From Apis mellifera (Eukaryota > Arthropoda > Insecta > Hymenoptera > Apidae): DNA of 64,000 nt. Of this stretch, positions 38,790-54,517 are shown one piece after another. A model generated the notes under the pieces. That model searched no databases. It saw only the letters and a list, made by a program, of their open reading frames with translations, and was not told where the DNA came from. Numbering within the stretch: position 1 is the stretch's first letter; every line of letters begins with the position of its first letter. The position numbers and the translations under genes were made by a program. The stretch spans positions 3,101,651-3,165,650 of the forward strand of contig NC_037643.1 of NCBI RefSeq assembly GCF_003254395.2, given 5' to 3'.

Positions 38790-40497
38790 AATATTGAATG
38801 CCCAAATTTCTTTCACTGGAATTGTGGAAGAACTCAACGTTCCTGTTCCTGAATCATCTTAAGTAGCTAAAGATGCTACAAGGATGATTGTACAATGGCA
38901 ATCATTAAGGAGACCATTGGTTCTTTTTTGGATCATTTTTTATTAGTGTTGCGTTGTTTAAAATTGAGTGCATAGAGTAACATTGCGTAAATAATTGATT
39001 ATTTCCGGGAATTTTCCATGTCTTTGTTGTTTTGTTTTTTTTTTGTTTTTTTTTTTTTTTTGTTTTTTTTTTAATAAATGTAAATTAATTAATATTGCAA
39101 GTATAAGAAAGCACTCATCGCGGTTGATTTAAAAATTTTTTATTTGATAAAAGGATATATTATTTTATTAGTGTTGCGATACGAAATGAATATTCCACTC
39201 ACGGTTTGTTATTCGATTCATATCGAGTGGAAGATATTTTTATTTTAGTAGTCCTTCTGACTACTACATTTTTTTTCTTTTTCAGCATCCCTTCACATTA
39301 TATTTCCTACATTCGTTGCAAAAAATACTGCTAATATTTGTAATATTTGTTTTTCTCTTTGATGAAGACTTAGTCATTAAAATTTTGAATTAAAATTGTT
39401 CTCATCTTGAAGTATCTTGAAGTCAATAATGGTGAATGTTCATTATATTTATCATTTTGTACTTATCATTTTACGAATTTTTAGAAAATTACAATATTTT
39501 TTTATACTGTTATGCTAATCCTTTATTTGAGTTTGTTTCAGATCATATCAATTCTAGGAGAGCAATTATTTACTTCAAGAAAATTTTGTATTATCGATTA
39601 ATAAATAATTATGTGTTATTAATTATTTATAATTTGATTTGTTTCAGGTTCTATTATGAAATCAATCATCATTCATCATATTTTACTTAATGTTTCTCTC
39701 TTTTTTTTCCATTATGTTTATTTTTAAATAGGAGGGGCCCCTAAACAAATCTTTTAGATAGATTTTTCTGTAGATAGGTTGTAGTTTCCTTTAGAATAAA
39801 GAGATGCATTTAATTTCTGTGTTGATAGGAATGGTGTGATAATGAATGATTTGATTCTGCAATGAATTGGAAAAATATAACTGTATTTTATAAGATTAGA
39901 TTCTATGTAGGTAGGTGTGGTAGGGTGTGAGTCTGTAATGAATTGAAATGATATAATTGTATTTTGTAAAATTTAGATTTTATGTAGATAGGAATAGTGT
40001 GTTAGGGTGTGAGTCTATAATGAATTGGAAAGATATAATTGTATCTTGTAAAATTTAGATTTTATGCAGGTAGGGATGGTGCGATAGTATGTGAGTCTGT
40101 AATGAATTGAAAAGGTATAATAATTGTACTTTGTAAAATTTAAATTCTATGTAGGTAGGGACCATGTGTGTCTGTAATGATTGGAGAGAAACTGTATTTT
40201 ATAAAATTTTGTATTAGTCTTTTGTATAGTTTTATTTGTTTCGGATAGAGTGTAAAATCCACAATGAATGTTTATATTTCATATTATTCTTAATCTTAAT
40301 TGTATTAAGATTTTTATGAAGGTAGTCTTCCTTAATCTTTATATTAGGAAGTTACTACTTTTAGAGTTAGGACTAAAGTGGTTGATATGATGAGGATTTA
40401 GTTAATATATAGGTAGGAACTGAAGAGAATAAGAGATTTATATGAAACTTGATTTTGAAGATTATTAAAATTTTTATATTGAAAAGTTTTAAAAAGT

Positions 40498-40573
40498 AGA
40501 TTGCTTGTAGAATTGCTTGTAGAATTGTTTGTAGAATTGCTTGTAGATTTGCTTGTAGAATTGCTTGTAGATT
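40498..40573 (+). repeat. 12-bp repeat private to unit 4
   Basis: About six copies of GAATTGCTTGTA (with GATTTGCTTGTA variants) occur where units 1-3 have only about two. This is a local expansion in the diverged 3' part. Confidence 0.8.
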
Positions 40574-41139
40574 TGTTACTGTAGAAAGTAGAATATATAT
40601 GTAAATGCATGCTTAATTATAATGCTTGGTGGTGGTAATGGTGATATTAAAAATGGTGACGGTTAATAAAATAAGTACAATTCTCTGTGAAATGCATTGT
40701 ACTTTTTTTTTTTTTTGTTTTTAAACTTCGTAATTTATTAATATATTAATATTTTATATATTTACTCGTAATAATATAAAATATTGATGTATGTACGAAG
40801 TAGTGTATTTGTGTTTCATGTAGAGTTGTATTAAGATTAAGATTTAATTCAATTTTTACTTTCAGATTTAGCTTTTCGGTTTTTCTTGAGATTCCTTTTG
40901 CTGTTTGTTTTGTACAACGATCAAGAATTGAACGTTTTGCAAATTTACATCAAAAGGAAAATTTATCATTGATGTTAAATAAATTTTTGCATAATGGAGG
41001 GTGGATGGGACCGTGCGGGTAGGGTGGGTCTCCATTCGCAGCAACCTCCAAGTTGGTGAGACCTGGAAATCATTATTATTCGCTACATAATTTATTTTTG
41101 TATCCTCGATACAAGTATAAATTTTATAGTAAATAATAT

Positions 41140-44124
41140 GAGCTAATTGGCTGCGTTCGCGATTTCAAATTTCTTTTTTTTTTTTTTTTTTTTTTTTTAC
41201 GCATTATACGTATTATCAAAATGATATTTTTATTTTGATTTTTAAAAAATTATGATTTATCATGTAATAGTTTTTTCGTAACTTCTGATTTTGTATTGAT
41301 ATATTTTGTCAATATGATTTCGTTTATTTCTATATAATATTTTTCTTGGTTTATAACTTGTCTGTCTATTCATCTATAAATAACGTTTTTTTAAAAAACT
41401 GTTCTTCTAAAAAAATATTATGCTAACATTAGATAGTTATAGACTTCTCTGGTTTATAACTATTTGAGATATATATATAGCTCGATAATGTAATTTATTT
41501 ACTTGCTTAAATCTATTAAACAATCTAATTTTTTATATTTTTCATGCTATTAAAATTTATATTACGTACAAAATAAATTTTCAAAATTGAAAGAGATAAT
41601 AAATATTTTCGTTCTTGTAATATTAAAGTATTTTAATGAATATTGTGTCAAATTAGTCGTTATCTTCAATGACAATTGGTTTCACCTTGGCTAATTTTCG
41701 AGTTGGCAACTTTCGAAAAGTACCAGTTAACTGACATATTTCAGTTAACGTGTTTTAAAATCCAACTCGATTTCCATGTTCGCGGAGTTAACGTGAGAAT
41801 TAAGCTTAATGGTGGAGAATGGATGAGCGAACGGTTTTCGGATGGTTGCGCTTCCGGGTGAAAAGTGTGCCTCGAACGAGATTACTTGATTGCACGATGG
41901 AACGTTGATTGTTGGAACGGGATACAATTATGACAGCGAAGAGTTTGCAGTATATTAATTGTTTACAATTTTTGTTCGTGTTGATGACGAATATTTTAAG
42001 TAAAATTAGACAAATGCAAATGTAAACAAAATCTACGTGTAATATCTGTAAATGGAACTTCTGTTATTATTAATTTATTCATGTTTTATTTTACTTCATA
42101 ATTTAACAGTGCCTTGAAAAAAGTAATTAATAATAAAAATAGTAAGAATATATAATATGGTAATAACTTAGAGGATAGTTTTTTTTACGTTTTCCACGAA
42201 AGTACGATAGAGCATTGATAAATAAAATTTTTATATTTATTTCTAGTTATGTTAGCATAATATTTTTTAGAAGAGCAGTTTTTTAAAAAAACGTTATTTA
42301 TACATGAATTGACATTCAAGTAATCGAATATAAAATAATGAAAAAATAAGAAAAATTTAAACCAATCTGAAATAAAATATAAAAGGTATATTCTTTTTTT
42401 TTTTTTTTTTTTTTTTTTTAAGCATTCAAAAACTTTATAAGTCAAAAAATAAATATAACAAGAATATACTAAGCCGTAGAAGTTATATTTCTAAGTTTTT
42501 TTATTTTAATTGCATTTTGCTCAGGGAATATCGAACAATATCGAGCAACTCAAACTTTCAATCTCTAGAAATTCTAACTTTATTAATAACCAAGTTTCTT
42601 TTAATCTCTTATAATCCTTTTCTTCTTTTAACATTGAGAAATATCATTCCTATTTTATGAAAGAAATATTATCCAGAAAAGAGACACTGAAAATAGGAGG
42701 AAGACAAACAAATATTATATTTTTGTAGACTCAGTGATCACAGATTCGAGGATTTGAATTACACGATTAGAGAATTGCTTGCAATTCTGTAAATTTTAGA
42801 ATTCAGCGGATTTACTTTCAATTTGAAATTTCGAGTGTTTGCAAACCAGCAGCAAAATCACGCAAACACTCGCAAAGGAAGTCCTTTCAATATTGAATGT
42901 TCCCGCATCTATGATGCTGGAGTCTGCTAGATAAGCTTCATTGATGAATCCGCTTACTTCGTCTAGTTTCTTTTCATTTTTTTTTTTTTTTTCTTATTAG
43001 AATTGTCAATCGATCTTAAGGATAGTACATTTGGAATCATAATCGAATAGACAGAGGTTGTTAATTTTGTGAAAAGATCCATTCTACATGAATATAATAA
43101 TGGGCAGAGAATCAGCAAATCATGGATCTTTGGAAAATCTAAGGTTTATACTATTGCATGATGTTATTGAAACGTGTAAACAATAATAATTGAAAGATTA
43201 AAAAAGTTTATTATCTAATTTGTTAAATTATCGAATCTCATATACAAATGCATCCAGATAGTGAAAATATTAAAATTCATTTCAAAAATAGCAACTGCAT
43301 TTATAATATTTTTTTAACTAAGTTAAACATTTGTTGAGAAATTTATTTTTAATTAGTAGCATTTTCTTTTGTTTTTTTTTTTCTTATTTGAAATATAATT
43401 AACATTATTGCGTTTCATTTGGTATTTAATGATAGGTTGCTATTATAAATAATATGAAATTATGTTTTTATAGTTACTTGCATTTTTATTTTATTTTATT
43501 TTATTTAAATTTTATGAGAATAAATCGGATAATTATATAATGAAAAATAGAGAATCACTGGTAAATTCAATGAAAAACTAAATTATACAATTTTATTTTC
43601 AAATTAATAATATAAATTATTTAAAAATATTAAACATAATTTAAAATTAAGAAGAAAATATTAATACTATGAAATATAAAAGATACACAAAAAAGTTATT
43701 GTTTAAAATATTTTTAAATTTCTCAAAATATTTTAAACATGCTTGTGATTTATATCACTATATACTTCTCTGCCCATCAAATATAATATTATAAAAAAAT
43801 AATAATATTTTAGAAATGAACATAAAATTAAATAGAAAACAAATTATATTTATATATTAAAATATTATACACGTAAAATACGGTTTTATATTTAATGCAA
43901 AAAGTGTACTACGCTGCACCTATAAATATAAGCTTTGAAGATTGTTACACGAAAAGGATATTATTCGCATATTTTTTCTCGATGGAAAGATTTATGAACG
44001 TGAGAAAAAGTGCAAGTTGTTTTTCCATTTCTGTGGAACAGAAGCCTGTGCAACACACCTCTCTCACGAATGCGAAGAAAAATAAATCTTTCTGTAATAT
44101 AGTGTACGCCGAGGGACATTAATT
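41140..44124. other. Intergenic region between the array and the trypsin gene
   Basis: No gene is recognised. It contains long poly-T runs (about 41172-41198 and about 42392-42419), a CpG-containing complex segment at about 41640-41940, and the inverted-repeat pair listed separately. The minus-strand trypsin 3' end probably falls just inside its right edge; an ATTAAA-type signal is read on the minus strand at 43896-43891. Confidence 0.6.
41357..42320. mobile_element. Inverted-repeat pair, possible decayed non-autonomous transposon
   Basis: A 55-bp arm at 41375-41429 matches the reverse complement of 42249-42302 with one substitution and one base indel. Weaker similarity continues outward to about 41357 and 42320. 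The arms are about 820 bp apart, and both lie next to long poly-T tracts. Target-site duplications were not identified and no transposase frame lies between the arms, so a MITE-like origin is only a suggestion. Confidence 0.35.
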
Positions 44125-46633
<2,509 letters not shown>

Positions 46634-46689
46634 GGCTTCCGATAGACTGTCTGGCGTTCGAACTCATCAGCAATCAAGTTCGTCGTGGA

Positions 46690-46725
46690 ACTGATAAGAT
46701 GACAGATTTGATATCGGTATTTAAA
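46690..46725 (-). promoter_or_regulatory. Trypsin gene core promoter
   Basis: Read on the minus strand, TTTAAATA (46725-46718) lies about 32 nt upstream of the initiator ATCAGT (46695-46690). This is standard arthropod TATA-to-initiator spacing. Transcription would start at about 46692, leaving a 5' UTR of about 59 nt. Confidence 0.6.
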
Positions 46726-49708
46726 ATAGTACACTGATTGCGTTGTCCAGGATGATTCGTGGAAGACCGCGAATCGTGACAAACTTTGGTCACGTTTTCC
46801 TTATCTTTTCTCTTGTTTCCTTTTCCCCGTTTTTGATTCAGAATTATTTTCTTATACTTTCTGAGTGTAGATCGATCTTGATAAAATCTCATCATCGATC
46901 ACTTTCTATCTTTAAGTAGAGAGGAAAGAAAATATCGATAGATTTATGCATTCCATTTTCCATACGGAGATCTTGCGAATTGAAGGAAGAAAATCGAGAT
47001 CTCTTAAGAGAAATGAAAGGTAGAAGTTGTAACAACGAGAGAAAAGTACAAAGTGAGAATTAATTAACGCTTGAGCAGTAACGAAAATAGATGTTGTCTT
47101 AATCATATGATACGATTAGGATAGTAAGTTACCTGGAGTTTTGGTAAGCGAGTTGAGATGTTCTCGAGTTAGATACGATCGTAATGCAATGTCTAAAATA
47201 AATTCAATAAATAACATTATAAATAGTAATGTCTATTAACATGTATTAACATCTCTCTTTACATTACTATTCTTTCGTTTTTAAAATTTAACTTCATTTA
47301 TATAACGTGTTAGATTAAACAAGATTTAGAGAGATTTAAAGAAATTATATTAAGAGATTTAGATTGAAAAAAAAAACGCGATATATATAAAATATATAAT
47401 TATATATATAATTATATTTATTGTTGAATAACGCATAAAGAAAAATTATAGTTGCAACAATTATAAAAGAATATAATAGTAAAAAATATAATACATGAAA
47501 ATACATGTATTTTTTGGTATAGACAATCTCGGAGCTTTTTTAAAATTTTATAAAAAATATATAATATATTTTTATAATATATTTTGATAGTTGAATAATT
47601 TTAGATAATTTTTTTCTCGTTTGTTCATATCGTCTGTTATCTTTATCAATCTTTCTTCCTGTGTTTTATCTCAAAAATTTTAATTATTTCTTATCACTCT
47701 TTCATATTGTTACGATTTTAATCTTTCAATCTATTTCAATCTTCCTTCCTATATCTTATTTTTGATATATTTTATTTCAAAAATTCTTTAATGATTCATC
47801 ATATCAATTAACGTAAAGTTAAAAATAAAAATGATCGTATCATTTATATTTTTAATATATATATCTTGTGTACGATTATTCTTTTTTTCTATTTTTATTT
47901 CTTTCGTTTTTAGCTTTTTAAAATTTATGTCAATATTGATATTAATTTTAAAAGTACACAATAATAAATATGTTTATTCGCGTTTTATTTTTCAATTCTA
48001 AATTAATTTTTGCTAAAAGCATGAAAAAAGAATTGATTTTTTTCAAAACATCTATAAAGAAACTGTCTTCACTAATCTATAGTAGATTAAATTATTAGAT
48101 TATGAGTATTTATACAAAATTAAACCATGCAAAAATCTGTAGAACGCAAAATATTCAAAGTACAGTCATTTAATTACGACACTCGAGGAATAAATCAAAT
48201 TTCTATTCGAGCTACATTTTATAAAAATTTGATTTTGTATAAAAACTCTATTCTCGTTACAACTTTCGTCAATCCAACCTTCATCGATCCACGAATATGA
48301 TCCAGCTCGATCCATTTTCGCGATACTTCTTACATTGTTTTTAATTCGTCCTCGACTCGAACGGATTTCACGCTCGATTTCTAATCGTGAAACAAGCAAC
48401 GCAAAAATAATATTTGATCCCCGGATCGGGCACCGATTTATCCACGCAACATTTCACCCCTACCCGTTAGGTAGACGCGACAGTTTCCGGCTCGCCCCCT
48501 TGCTCTCTATATAATTTTTACCACGACCAACCGCAATTTCGATTACTCCGCAGTAAATAAAAACCCCCTGCCCGGAAATAAAACAATTGAAACGACGACA
48601 AATGGTGTTCCATTTGTGGCTGGTAAAACGTATCATTTTTTTTTCTTTTTTTTTTTTTTTTTTTTTTTTCCTCGTCGTTTTCGCCTATTTTCCTACGTTG
48701 CTGGATCGTTGCTTGCGTGTACACGCGCGAACACATTCAAATCTTGTCACGTGTAATAAAGATTGGGGAGGAGAGGGATAAAAAGAGGAAAAGAAAAAAA
48801 GGGGAAGAAAGATAGATACGCAGAGGCGATTTATTCAATGAACGCAGTTTATGGACGCGAACGGTTTGGCACAGCGTGTATTATTATGTTTACCCGCCAT
48901 ATTTCTTGATCGGGGAGCTTTCGTGAATGTTGTGATAATGATTAAATAAGATCAATTAATTTAAATGGAAATTAAATAGAAGCATGGTAAGATCGATTTG
49001 ATAATCTGACGATTAATTTTATATCGAATAATTTATAGAATTGTTCTTTCTCCAAATCTGTATAAATGTAACTTTTGAACTGATTTTTTCTAATTATGCA
49101 TTATTGAAGGAGATAATTCGGGTCAGTTTGATTTTAATGTATATTTCGAAGTAGAGAACATTATTTTGAATAATTTTTTTCATTAAACAATGTCTTATAG
49201 TTTTCGGGATATTTATAAAAAGTAAAATAGTTCTTTCAGTCCTCAGCGAAAATAAAATATAAAATAATATTTGACGATGGAAGTTACAATGATAGTAATA
49301 TCGATATCAATACCAATATCGATATCAATATTCGAGAAATTTCAAAGAATCCATGAAATATCCAATATATATGTATATATGTATCTTGTTATAAGTTGAG
49401 ATTGATATATTTCAAGCACAAAATCTGTGAAGAGTGTTTTTAATCCAGTCCACTAGTTATACATTTTAAAATATTGATATGCTTCTAATAACAATAATTT
49501 TTTTTTCGGATATCTTCAAAGCTGTAAAAAAGAGAACTCTGATTAACTCGTAAGAAAAATTTTTTCCATTATCGAGATATCAAGATCAAGGTCGAAAATA
49601 AGAGATTAAAACTATCTCTTATGTAATAGATAATCATCGAATGTTTTCGAACTTTGACAATTTTTCTCTTATTAATTATCAAAGAAAAAATAAATAAATA
49701 GAAGAAAG

Positions 49709-49712
<4 letters not shown>

Positions 49713-49763
<51 letters not shown>
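49713..49763. repeat. (TA)n microsatellite
   Basis: An uninterrupted TA run of about 51 bp. Confidence 0.9.
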
Positions 49764-49766
<3 letters not shown>

Positions 49767-50029
49767 AAAAAGAAGATAGAAATTGATGAATACATTTTAT
49801 GCATGCGTATAATTTGGCGTGGAATATAGTTTTATGTATCGATTCAGCCCGAGGGTAATACGAAGTGGCGCGTACACCGGAACGCCCCTAGTTTCAGAAT
49901 ACAGACACGTGTTTCGAAACGTGGCGTAACGTACGCGAGAATTAATGCAACGCCAAACGACTCTCGTAAACGTAAAAGGCCAGGCGGTGGCGTTAAAATT
50001 ATATGATGGCCGTACCCGGCCAAATATAT

Positions 50030-50049
50030 GGGGAGGGAGGGAGGGAGGG
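50030..50049 (+). other. G-quadruplex motif
   Basis: Five G-runs of at least three are separated by single A's, which satisfies the canonical G-quadruplex pattern with one-base loops, the most stable class. The setting is otherwise AT-rich. Confidence 0.7.
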
Positions 50050-53000
50050 TTAAGGCACATACACACGTGCCTATCTCAGGTGTATTATAAATGTGATGCA
50101 TGCGGCTCGCAAAGGAAGTAACGTGTATTATTTATGACACGGGCGAACGAACGCAATGAAAATAAGGCAGCATTAGTACGGGCATGGGGATGAAAGTGAG
50201 GCCAAGGATAATTCCATAACGTGTAATCCGGCTGAAAATTACCATTTAAATTTCCATCCTGTGTCCGTTTCCCTCCCGCTGATAGGACGAGGGCTATCTT
50301 GATTAATCGTGCTGTAAAATCTTTGCACGTTTCGTGAACGACATCTCGTATTGTTCCAATTTTGTTTTTACACGCAGAATTTAGGTATAATTATCATCCC
50401 TCTCGACGTTTGGGGACGTGTTTCATCAGGAGTTAGTAAGAGTTAGTATTTCTGTAGAGTATTTCGTGAGATTTATCGGATATGTAAAGTCTAGCAGTCT
50501 GGAACTCGAAGATTGATTCGTGGCGAGCAGTTGATTCATGGGGGAATGAATTTCCTTGAATTATAGTATCGAATTATAGTTATATAGATTATTTTCAATG
50601 GATTTTATTTTGGATCGTCTTCGTTCGGTTAAGATTGATAGTGTTTGATATTTAATTAAGTCTAGGGTTGTTGATTTTGTTAAATAAATCAAATGTTCTA
50701 ATATTATATTATTTGGTACGAGATTTCTTCATTTGGTATGGTGTAGTAATAAATACGGTATTTCTTGCGGAGAAAGAAATTCAATAGTTATTGTGTAATA
50801 TGAATATTGAAAAAATTGAATATAGATCATGAATTTTTACAAATTTAATTAAAATTAACACAAATTATCTAAATTAATATTTTATTCAAAATTATACTCT
50901 GATTTTTAAAATTCAAAATTTTAGCTATTAAATTCCAAGAATACAATTGAATATTATGCAATTTTCTTGTAAAATTCTTTTTTTTTATATTCATAATATT
51001 GAAAAGAATTTAAGAATTAAAAAATTATAAATTAATTAAGATCAGAGATGAGAATAAATATATTGTTAATTCAAGAAGTCATTTGAACAATCAACATTCT
51101 TTTGTTTATCAAACGACGAACATTCCAAATGAATCGACAATTTAATTAAAATTCGTTTCACATTATTTAACTTGCGAAATAACGGTTTTCATAGAACGAT
51201 GTTTCTCTTCGTGGATAAATACAACATCCCTCTTATACGCGAACTTCCTTCTCGGTTAATTCGTTGTAATCTCTTCCAAATTTCCAACTTCTAATACTTG
51301 GGTCTTTACGACGCATTGCACGGAGAGCTTAACACGAATACACACGCATGTGCGAAACACACGGGAGTTTCTTGAAAACGGCGTCAGAGTTTACAAATTT
51401 CCGGTTTATTATAATTCGCAGGATAGTTACACGTATATATAGACACGCTTTTGTGGAATCGAGAGTACTTTACCAGACTATGTGTACGAAATTCGTAGAA
51501 CACATCTTTTCCTCGAGTGCAGAATAATTGAAAAAAGGAAATTTTTAAACAGTAGTTTTTTTTTTTAATCTTAATGAATCAGCGAAAGAGATACGAAGAT
51601 AAAATATTTAAATAAAGAAAAAAGAATAGAAATTATACAAAAATGCGCGACACATTATTTTCGTTAACACTGTATTTATATTTATTTTCTTTTTTCATTT
51701 CAATTCGCAAAATTCACTTCGATATTCATTCGAATCGCTTAATTTTTACATAGAAGAGTCAACTTCAATATTACAAAAGGGAATCAAAAAGTGATTAATT
51801 TATGTTACAAAGAAATTTCAAAGAAAAGCGTTTATCGATCACGAAACGCGAAACGAATCAATGCACACCGTTGATGACAACGTTGCGCAATAGGATAATG
51901 CAACTCTCTTTATCGTTCGACCGTTTAATCAATTCATGACTCAGCCTCGTGACTACATCGCGATCGTTGATAAAAGGAGAGAGAAAGAAAAAAAGGAAGA
52001 GAAAGCTGGTCACATGTGTACGTCGTATCGAAGCGATACGATTATTGAAATTACGGTGAACGATAGACAGGGAGAGGGGAGGGCGACGTTTATCCAAATT
52101 TATGGCGGATTCACGGATTCTACGTCGGATTACGAATGCACATTTCGCAGAAATTCGAGCGTTTTCGCGTCCCACATTGAAATATTTTCAATCGAATTGG
52201 CCGGCCGGATGAATAGAAGGGGGGGACCCAGTTGGAATTAATAATGGTGAAATACACCAACGTGTTACGAAAATCGTTATGATAATTTTGTCTCATCGAG
52301 AGGGAACATCGATAAATCGTTGTTAAATTGCTGTTCGAGAGGGTTGGTTTCAATGGTGGCAATTACGTTAGGTTTTGTCTGCCATTTTTCTCAGTCGATT
52401 GTTTATAAAACTGATAAAACTCTCCATGTTTCATCTTCCACGAATATCAATAATGATTCATCGATAACACGATAAAAAAAAGATTCAACAATAAAGATCA
52501 GTTTAATAAGATTTTTTTTTATACTATGCAGTATATTATTATTTATTCTTTCTTTCAAATTAGATTCGCGAAGGGAGTTATAATTGTGATTCTTTTTATA
52601 GTTCCATATTTTTAGGGATTTTTATTTATTTATATTAGAAGAAGCTGTTCTTATAACCTAGATTTTTATATATATTATCAAGAATGCTGAGTAATCTTTA
52701 AGAGATTTTAATTTCGTTGCTTGCTGTTCACGTTAAAATGTTATTAATCATTAAAAATAGAATATTTTCCAAGCGAATATTTTAGTATTGGTTGGGATGA
52801 AATTTAAGGTTAAGCTGAATTAGATTAGTTTAGAAATTCGTGAAATAATAATATATACGTTTATATGCAATGATCATTGAGGATATATTTCAGTTTTCTA
52901 TATCGTTTTTCATTTTTTCAATTGTAAATATGATAATATCTTTAAAATTAAGATATCTCTTTTCGTCGAGCAATCTTCAATATTCGAATTAATCCTTTCA

Positions 53001-54492
53001 ATATTTTTTAAATTGAGAAGCAATAAGTTCTTTTTTTTTTTTTTTTTTTTAATCTACCAGAACTTAATATTAATTCATTTATTTCTATTTTCATTTTAAT
53101 TAAAAGCCTGTATTAAAACAATCATCTTTGTTCTTATGTATTTATATATTTATGATCACAAGTAAAATTACTCATTATGGAATAAATTAAAATCGAATAA
53201 ATTAATTGCAAATTATTAAATAACAAACGCGATATAAACCACAAAAGCATTAATCAGTTTAAAATATTTTCTTCGAACGTAATATTTCGTGTATATGAGA
53301 CGTACATGAGAGATCGAAATTAAAGTAATAAAATAATAATTCGCTCGAAAATCGCTCCAAGCAAAATATTCCACGATTTCGGTTGCTGCATTCGCGAATA
53401 AACGAAAGATGGGATGAACGAACGATGAGTATAGATCGGACGATATTTTGAGAACTATTAAATAAATCGTGGACGTAGCGATTTCGTATCGATCCATCAA
53501 TTACAATTGGAAAGGGTAGGAAACGGTTAATAAGAGCATCGAGAAACAATGAGCCAACGAATTAATTTATATTCGAGGACAAGTGGATATTCGAACGTGG
53601 ATCAGCGACAAATTTCCAACTCGGGCCAGATATATGTTAATTTAATAATAAATATTCGCGTTATTTGATATTCGTTGACGCGAGAGGCACGAATTCATTC
53701 GTTCCAGTTCTGTCGTTGGCAGGCCGATGTTTGTCTCTTGTTAACGATTCGTTTTACGACATCGTGCGCACCGTGACGCGTAATTGAAATTACTTTTGGG
53801 GGATAATATCGTCCACTGGATAATTAATTCGATGCTTTCTGATAAAAAAAAGAGAGAAAGAGAGAAAAGGAGGAGGAGGAGAAGGACAGAGTTAGAGCAG
53901 AGGAGGATGAAATTACACAGGGCGTTACGTATTTATGGAGGCAGTGGATCGTGCATTAACTCGACATTTGCACAGGTCAATTAGCTCCACGATGAATAAT
54001 CGTCGATGGTATAGGCGAAATGATTCTCTCAACGTGATATTGATATTAATATAACGATTCTCGGCACCATTGATAACATTCTCTCTTCGTTTGAACGAGT
54101 TTCATCGAAACTCGCGCGGCGAATGAAACAAGGTAGATGAAAATTTAAAACGGAGAGAAAGATCATCACACTTGTTTAATTCCTTTATTATTATTGTTTA
54201 ATGTTTTTATTAATATTATTATAAATTATTCTTTCGTCAGATCGGAAGAAAGTTATCTTCTATCGCGTACAGTATCGCTCGAATATGTTTAATTTTATAA
54301 TAAGAAGGATCATATATAGCTAATTCAGGGCTTAAAGGGTAATTAGATTAAGCGAATTATACGCGTTATTTCGTGTTTTGAATTTTATAAGCGGGTAAAT
54401 TCTAAGGAAGCGTGTTCAATTTATGACTTTGTTGCGACATGCTGCCCACTTAATTGCTCTGCGACTTTATCTTAATATCTTGAGCCATTTTC

Positions 54493-54517
54493 CAACTGTG
54501 TACGGTACACACAGTTG
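54493..54517. promoter_or_regulatory. Near-perfect palindrome upstream of the protease homologue
   Basis: The arms CAACTGTGT and ACACAGTTG are 9 bp and perfect. They are flanked by ATTTTC and AAAAT, which extend the symmetry with one bulged C. Each arm contains an E-box (CANNTG). It lies about 150 bp upstream of the TATA box of the downstream gene, a natural place for a dimeric regulator. Function is inferred. Confidence 0.4.

Larger units (their letters stand above)
4140..41139 (+). repeat. Four-copy tandem array of a ~9.1 kb unit
   Basis: The same landmarks recur in order and orientation four times. One 80-codon minus-strand frame starts at 10434, 19570, 28681 and 37797, giving spacings of 9136, 9111 and 9116 bp. 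Promoter-like blocks recur at 5888, 15482, 24611 and 33710. From about 7741 to about 39390 the copies are nearly identical. Left of 7741 the first copy is diverged from the others, and right of 39397 the last copy is diverged. Recognisable homology ends at about 41139, where copy 4 passes the block that leads into the AT spacer in the other copies and continues into unrelated DNA. The array thus holds four whole transcription-unit-like copies separated by AT spacers. Confidence 0.9.
33794..41139 (+). ncRNA. Unit 4: putative long non-coding RNA gene, diverged 3' part
   Basis: This is the last copy. Its initiator is at 33793-33798, the exon 1 donor at 33863-33868, and exon-like blocks lie at 34769-34879, 35431-35482, 35863-35914 and 36000-36073, with the minisatellite at 38460-38789. 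Up to about 39397 it matches units 1-3. Beyond that it is diverged but alignable, with a private 12-bp repeat (40498-40573) and roughly 120 bp of extra sequence near 40880-41030. Splice-like signals persist in the diverged part, including TTTCAG acceptors near 39540, 39648 and 40865 and a GTGAGA donor near 41055. That persistence argues for a retained transcript structure. Confidence 0.4.

Noticed and set aside
46657..46671. CTGATGAG...GAAC on the minus strand, resembling a hammerhead ribozyme core
   Set aside because: The required GAAA and a matching cleavage triplet with helices are absent. The stretch lies in the trypsin 5' UTR.
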